Of a stretch of 9,576 bases of DNA, positions 6,078 through 9,576 are shown one piece after another. Below the pieces are notes generated by a model, which made no database searches, was not told the origin of the DNA, and worked only from the letters and a program-made list of their open reading frames with translations. The DNA lies in contig JASHRR010000111.1 of the NCBI GenBank assembly GCA_030037185.1, positions 1-9,576 on the forward strand. The letters are read 5' to 3'. Position numbers and translations under genes: made by a program. This DNA is from Xanthobacteraceae bacterium. Its GTDB lineage: Bacteria > Pseudomonadota > Alphaproteobacteria > Rhizobiales > Xanthobacteraceae. Position 1 is the first letter of the stretch. Every line of letters starts with the position of its first letter.

Positions 6078-7607
6078 ATGCACAATTATCGCCCGGTGAT
6101 GCTGGTAATCATGGACGGCTGGGGCTGGCGAGACGACCCGGCTGATAATGCCGTCCGCCAAGCCCATACGCCCGCTTTAGATCACCTGTGGGCCACCTGT
6201 CCGCACAGTTTCCTTCAAACTTCCGGCAAGGATGTCGGCCTGCCGCCGGGACAGATGGGCAATTCCGAGGTCGGGCACCTCAACATTGGCGCCGGCCGCG
6301 TTGTGATGCAGGACCTGCCGCGCATCACCGATGCCATCGCCAGGGGCGACATCGCCGGGGCGCCGGCGCTGCTTGATCTGATCGAGCGGCAGCGGCTGTC
6401 CGGCGGCACCTGCCACCTCATGGGCCTGGTCTCGCCGGGCGGCGTGCATTCGCATCAAGATCACGCCGTGGCGCTCGCCAAGATTCTCGCCAAAGCCAAC
6501 ATACCGGCAGTCGTTCACGCATTTACCGACGGTCGAGACACGCCGCCGCGGATGGCCGAAAGCTACCTCGCAGAGCTGAGTGAAGCGTTGCCGCCCTCGG
6601 TCCCGATCGCAACCGTCTGTGGTCGTTACTATGCGATGGATCGCGACAAGCGCTGGGATCGGATAGCGAAGGCCTACAGCGCAATTGCCCAAGCCGAAGG
6701 GTCGCATTTCCCGGACGCCAAGTCAGCGGTTGTGGCGGCGTATTCGCGCGATGTGAGCGACGAGTTCATCCCGCCGGCAGTGATCGGCAGCTACCGCGGC
6801 ATGCGCGACGGGGACGCGGTGCTTTGCTTCAATTTCCGCGCCGACCGTGTGCGTGAAATCCTGACGGCTCTCCTCGATCCGCAGTTTTCCGCCTTTGCGC
6901 GCCAGCGCACCATTCGCTTTTCAAGCGCGGTGGGCCTGATGTCGTACAGCAAAGAGCTTGACGTGCTGATGCAGCCGATTTTCCCGCCCCAGAACCTGTC
7001 GCATGTTTTAGGCGAGGTCGTCGCGGCGGCGGGCCTAAGGCAGCTGCGCATGGCCGAGACGGAAAAGTATGCGCATGTCACCTATTTCCTCAATGGCGGC
7101 AGGGAAGAGTCGTATCCTGGCGAGGACCGCATCATGGTGCCGTCGCCCAAGGTTGCGACTTACGATCTGCAGCCCGAAATGTCGGCGCCGGAACTTACCC
7201 GCAAGGCGCTGGAGGCGATCAGGTCCGGCAAATACGACCTCATCGTATTGAACTACGCCAATCCCGATATGGTCGGCCACACCGGACTTTTGTCGGCCGC
7301 AATTAAAGCCGTTGAAACGGTAGATACCGGCGTCGGCCAGCTCGCCGAGGCCATACGCAACGCCGGCGGCGCTCTCCTTGTCACCGCCGATCATGGCAAC
7401 TGCGAGCTGATGCGCGATCCCAAGACCGGCGGCCCCCATACAGCCCACACCACGAATCCGGTGCCGCTGCTGCTGATCGGGGCAGGCGAGGCAGCGTTGG
7501 CATCCGGTCGGCTTTCGGATATCGCGCCGACGCTGTTGGAATTGATGAATCTGCCGAAGCCAAGCGAGATGGGCGGCGTCTCACTGTTGCGTGGCACGGT
7601 TGTCTGA
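6078..7607 (+). CDS. gpmI: 2,3-bisphosphoglycerate-independent phosphoglycerate mutase
   Basis: This enzyme interconverts 3- and 2-phosphoglycerate in glycolysis and gluconeogenesis using two Mn2+ ions and a phosphoserine intermediate. The 509-residue length is normal for the family (about 510). The metal and catalytic residues are all present: Asp13 (VIMDGWGW), nucleophile Ser63 ([16 protein letters not shown]), Asp397 and His401 (NPDMVGH), Asp438 and His439 (TADHGN), His457 (HTAHTTNP). The inserted phosphotransferase domain carries VSPGGVHSH with His124, TDGRDTPP (150–157), [10 protein letters not shown] (251–260) and Lys330 in [16 protein letters not shown] 6078 has AGAGGA at 5-nt spacing. 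The 3' end overlaps the convergent dapB by 27 bp. The gene shows no sign of damage. Confidence 0.98.
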   Translation: MHNYRPVMLVIMDGWGWRDDPADNAVRQAHTPALDHLWATCPHSFLQTSGKDVGLPPGQMGNSEVGHLNIGAGRVVMQDLPRITDAIARGDIAGAPALLDLIERQRLSGGTCHLMGLVSPGGVHSHQDHAVALAKILAKANIPAVVHAFTDGRDTPPRMAESYLAELSEALPPSVPIATVCGRYYAMDRDKRWDRIAKAYSAIAQAEGSHFPDAKSAVVAAYSRDVSDEFIPPAVIGSYRGMRDGDAVLCFNFRADRVREILTALLDPQFSAFARQRTIRFSSAVGLMSYSKELDVLMQPIFPPQNLSHVLGEVVAAAGLRQLRMAETEKYAHVTYFLNGGREESYPGEDRIMVPSPKVATYDLQPEMSAPELTRKALEAIRSGKYDLIVLNYANPDMVGHTGLLSAAIKAVETVDTGVGQLAEAIRNAGGALLVTADHGNCELMRDPKTGGPHTAHTTNPVPLLLIGAGEAALASGRLSDIAPTLLELMNLPKPSEMGGVSLLRGTVV

Positions 7608-8408
7608 CAGCCCGAGCACGTCGGTCATCGAATAAAGTCCGGGCTTCTGTGCGCGCGCCCACAGCGCCGCCTTGATTGCTCCCCGGGCAAAGATCATGCG
7701 GTCCTCTGCCTTGTGGACGAGCTCAATGCGTTCGTGGGGCCCGGCAAATATCACGCTGTGCTCGCCCACCACGCTGCCGCCCCGCAGGCTCGCAAAGCCG
7801 ACGTCGCCGGCCTTGCGGGGGCCGGTGTGGCCGTCGCGGACCCGAACCGAATGTTGACTGAGATCGATGTCGCGGCCCGCTGCGGCGGCTGCGCCGAGTA
7901 GCAATGCGGTGCCTGACGGCGCGTCGATCTTCCTGTTGTGATGCATTTCGAGAATCTCGATGTCGAACTCCTCGCCGAGCGATTTGGCGACTTGCTTCAC
8001 CAGCGCGGCCAACAGGTTGACGCCGAGACTCATGTTGCCGGATTTGACGATGCGGGCCCGCAGCGCCGCTGCCCCGACAAGCTTGTCGTGCGCCGGCGTC
8101 AGTCCGGTGGTGCCGATGACGTGGACGAGACCGTGGGCGGCGCTCTGTTCGGCGAGCGCGACCGTGGCGGCCGGGGTGGTGAAGTCGATCAGGCCATCCG
8201 CCCCCGCCAGCGGAGGTTCAGCGCTCACCGCGATGCCGCCGCGGCCAAGGCCCGCTAACTCGCCGGCGTCGCGTCCGACCACCGCCGCGCCCGGCGCCTC
8301 GACGGCACCGGCCAGCACCACGCCATCGGTTTCGGCGATCGCCTTGATCACTGCGCGGCCCATCTGCCCGCCGGCGCCGGCTACCACCAGCCGCATGTCC
8401 GCCATCAT
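7581..8408 (-). CDS. dapB: 4-hydroxy-tetrahydrodipicolinate reductase
   Basis: DapB reduces 4-hydroxy-tetrahydrodipicolinate with NAD(P)H in the diaminopimelate/lysine pathway, which supplies cell-wall peptide precursors. The 275-residue product has the N-terminal Rossmann loop GAGGQMG (11–17), [22 protein letters not shown] and the catalytic motif [13 protein letters not shown] (156–168; His156 general acid/base, Lys160), then [14 protein letters not shown] and [17 protein letters not shown]. The family normally stops near DVLGL; here eight more residues (SDNRATQQ) follow, and the whole 27-bp overlap with gpmI falls in this tail. ATG 8408 and ATG 8405 are adjacent; AGGTGGAG ends 5 nt before the first and 8 nt before the second, so either could be used. 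An upstream TTG at 8426 would include that site in the coding region and is rejected. The DUF1330 gene lies 35 bp upstream on the same strand. Confidence 0.98.
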   Translation of the reverse strand: MMADMRLVVAGAGGQMGRAVIKAIAETDGVVLAGAVEAPGAAVVGRDAGELAGLGRGGIAVSAEPPLAGADGLIDFTTPAATVALAEQSAAHGLVHVIGTTGLTPAHDKLVGAAALRARIVKSGNMSLGVNLLAALVKQVAKSLGEEFDIEILEMHHNRKIDAPSGTALLLGAAAAAGRDIDLSQHSVRVRDGHTGPRKAGDVGFASLRGGSVVGEHSVIFAGPHERIELVHKAEDRMIFARGAIKAALWARAQKPGLYSMTDVLGLSDNRATQQ

Positions 8409-8413
8409 TTTTT

Positions 8414-8421
8414 CTCCACCT
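8414..8421 (-). promoter_or_regulatory. dapB Shine–Dalgarno
   Basis: AGGTGGAG on the minus strand is followed by AAAAA and ATGATG. It places the dapB start at 8408 or 8405 rather than at the upstream TTG 8426. Confidence 0.6.
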
Positions 8422-8443
8422 GACAAGGGCGATATCCACCAAG

Positions 8444-8746
8444 CTAAGGCTGCGGGCCGTCATAACCTTCGACAACCGCGATGTCGGCAACGGCGCGCCC
8501 CTGCCGCAACGTGATGGCGTGCTGATATTCCGGCGAATGATAACAAGCGAGCGCCGCTTCGTAGTCCGCAAACTCGATCACCACCAGGCGAGAACGGCAG
8601 CTGCCCTCGACCGCCTCGTGGCGTCCGGCACGAATCACGTAGCGGGCGCCATACTTGCGGAATGCCGCCTGGTTTGCTGCCACATAGTCCTGGTAGCCCG
8701 CCGGCTCGACGACCTCGATCTGCGCCAACCAATATCCTTTTGCCAT
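8444..8746 (-). CDS. DUF1330 family protein (dimeric alpha-beta barrel)
   Basis: This 100-residue protein belongs to DUF1330, small cytosolic proteins with the ferredoxin-like dimeric alpha/beta-barrel fold and no established reaction. Family marks are the opening strand [11 protein letters not shown] (2–12), [21 protein letters not shown] (29–41), the HEAVEG turn (43–48), the strand [23 protein letters not shown] (53–75) and a closing [13 protein letters not shown] 8746 has GGGAG with 7-nt spacing; an earlier ATG at 8782 lacks a site and adds residues outside the family. It sits 35 bp upstream of dapB on the same strand, so they are probably cotranscribed, although nothing in the sequence ties it to lysine synthesis. 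A TAAAAT hexamer on the minus strand at 8795–8790 could be a -10, but no -35 accompanies it. Confidence 0.9.
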   Translation of the reverse strand: MAKGYWLAQIEVVEPAGYQDYVAANQAAFRKYGARYVIRAGRHEAVEGSCRSRLVVIEFADYEAALACYHSPEYQHAITLRQGRAVADIAVVEGYDGPQP

Positions 8747-8911
8747 CGCGTCTCTCCCGATGTCCGGGGCGCTGGCCTGCACTCCCGGAATTTTACGAAC
8801 TGCCGCGCCGGCCCGCGGTTTTCCGGTCGGCCGGCGGCCACGGGAGCGCGACCGCTGTCTGACGCGATGGCCACATGCAGGCCGTTGCCGAGGCCCACAA
8901 GCCGCAAAATG

Positions 8912-9514
8912 CTAGGCCTTACGATAGATCCAAACGCGCGCGGGCGGGATGTTGAGCCAAATCCGCTCAGAGGCGCGGGCATTTGCGCCCGAATACGAAC
9001 GCGGAATCGGCGGCACTATCGCGTAGGTGAACTGCACAAAGGGGGCTTTGGGGGCGAGGAGCGTAAAGGCATCAGCCAGAAGGCGCACCCGCAACTTGAG
9101 TGGCTTGGTGAACAATGGCAGCCCCGAGACCACCGCCGCCGCCGGCTGGCGTAGCAAACTCGCGAGCAGGCGCTTGATTCCATAAGCGTCACCCTGGACC
9201 ACGGTCGCTTTCGGATAGCGCGTGCGAAGCAGCCGGCAAAACGTTGGATTGAATTCGACCAAAACCAGCCGCGACGGCTCGATGCCTTGTTCCACCAGCG
9301 CCGCCGTTACCGCTCCGGTTCCGGGACCGAGCTCGATCACCGAACCTTCCGTTTCCGGATCGACGCATTTCGCCATCGCCCGCGCCAGCGGCTTGCCGGA
9401 TGGCATGACCGCGCCAATCGCGAGAGGCTCTTCTATCCAGGAACGGATGAATCGCACCTCGTCGTCAAGGCGCAAAGTTCTCTTCGCGGTACCTAGCGTG
9501 GATTGAATCGACAT
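8912..9514 (-). CDS. PmtA-like SAM-dependent (phospholipid N-) methyltransferase
   Basis: This 200-residue class I SAM methyltransferase resembles the Rhizobium/Rhodobacter PmtA group, which methylates phosphatidylethanolamine towards phosphatidylcholine at the membrane. SAM motif I is VIELGPGTGAVT (59–70). An acidic residue follows strand 2 (LVEFNPTFC, Glu87), then GDAY (108–111) and the motif IV region VVSGLPLF (128–135). PmtA-like features outside the generic core are the N-terminal FIRSWIEEPLAIGAVMPSG (22–40, an amphipathic lead that binds membrane in PmtA) and the C-terminal FTYAIVPPIPRSY and LNIPPARVWIYRK. This family is sometimes mislabelled as rRNA adenine dimethyltransferase (KsgA); those C-terminal motifs argue against that. 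ATG 9514 has no good Shine–Dalgarno (only AGG at about 14 nt), but the N-terminus fits. It is codirectional with DUF1330–dapB, 165 bp upstream of them. Confidence 0.82.
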   Translation of the reverse strand: MSIQSTLGTAKRTLRLDDEVRFIRSWIEEPLAIGAVMPSGKPLARAMAKCVDPETEGSVIELGPGTGAVTAALVEQGIEPSRLVLVEFNPTFCRLLRTRYPKATVVQGDAYGIKRLLASLLRQPAAAVVSGLPLFTKPLKLRVRLLADAFTLLAPKAPFVQFTYAIVPPIPRSYSGANARASERIWLNIPPARVWIYRKA

Positions 9515-9542
9515 AAGAGGGAATCGACCTGGAGGGAATCGA
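9505..9542. repeat. Three tandemly spaced GAATCGA motifs at the methyltransferase start
   Basis: GAATCGA (TCGATTC on the coding strand) occurs at 9505–9511, 9521–9527 and 9536–9542, at 16- and 15-bp steps. The outer two belong to a longer 11-bp repeat GAGGGAATCGA at 9517–9527 and 9532–9542. The first copy lies within codons 1–4 of the methyltransferase gene. They may be regulator sites in the 5' region or a small local duplication. The window ends 34 bp further on, so the upstream limit is unknown. Confidence 0.45.
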
Positions 9543-9576
9543 TTTGGCCGCTGCCCGCCCCGGGAGCCGTCACACG

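Noticed and set aside
8803..8822. Plus-strand hairpin CCGCG/CGCGG followed by TTTT
   Set aside because: It is shaped like a terminator, but no plus-strand gene lies upstream; the nearby genes are on the minus strand, where no T-run follows. Probably chance in GC-rich DNA.
8635..8982. 115-codon minus-strand frame across the gap between the methyltransferase and DUF1330 genes
   Set aside because: It overlaps both supported genes out of frame and its translation shows no conserved pattern.
1..9576. Search for mobile elements, CRISPR arrays, toxin–antitoxin or defence genes
   Set aside because: No transposase, integrase, regularly spaced repeat array, or known defence or toxin motif was seen; every sizeable gene is a recognised chromosomal family.

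Overview
The window is GC-rich chromosomal DNA packed with housekeeping genes. The gene families and their order (YggT–DUF167–FolD, Nth next to a DUF2244 protein, an EI24 membrane protein with a REYFELAAMR motif, a PmtA-like methyltransferase) suggest an alphaproteobacterium, probably of the Rhizobiales or Rhodospirillales. This placement is inferred from protein families, not from an rRNA or a full marker set. I see no rRNA, tRNA, CRISPR array, insertion sequence, phage gene or toxin–antitoxin pair.

Layout. Positions 1–1133 (+) are the C-terminal part of typA/bipA, a ribosome-associated GTPase, closed by a 9-bp GC-rich hairpin. A 264-bp spacer follows, the longest non-coding stretch. It carries an 11-bp direct repeat and a candidate promoter whose -10 lies inside a perfect 15-bp palindrome. 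Next is a GNAT acetyltransferase (1398–1907, +). The minus-strand operon yggT–DUF167–folD fills 3578–2071 and ends facing the acetyltransferase. Divergent from yggT is an EI24/CysZ-like membrane protein (3696–4442, +), which converges with nth, encoding endonuclease III (5330–4509, -). nth and a DUF2244 membrane protein (5354–5881, +) are divergent, with only 23 bp between their start codons. gpmI, encoding cofactor-independent phosphoglycerate mutase (6078–7607, +), follows and overlaps tail-to-tail with dapB (8408–7581, -). Upstream of dapB on the same strand are a DUF1330 protein (8746–8444) and a PmtA-like phospholipid/SAM methyltransferase (9514–8912). Three copies of a 7-bp motif lie at the methyltransferase start.

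How the genes work together. They cover separate core functions: translation-associated stress GTPase (TypA), one-carbon folate metabolism (FolD), base-excision repair (Nth), glycolysis/gluconeogenesis (GpmI), lysine and diaminopimelate synthesis for the cell wall (DapB), and probably membrane lipid methylation (PmtA-like). The only clear operon evidence is the ATGA overlap of DUF167 with folD, the 3-nt gap between yggT and DUF167, and the 35-bp gap between DUF1330 and dapB. I found no convincing undescribed system. The items most worth a second look are the palindrome over the acetyltransferase promoter, the very compact nth/DUF2244 divergent start region, the gpmI/dapB 3' overlap, and the repeated TCGATTC motif upstream of the methyltransferase.
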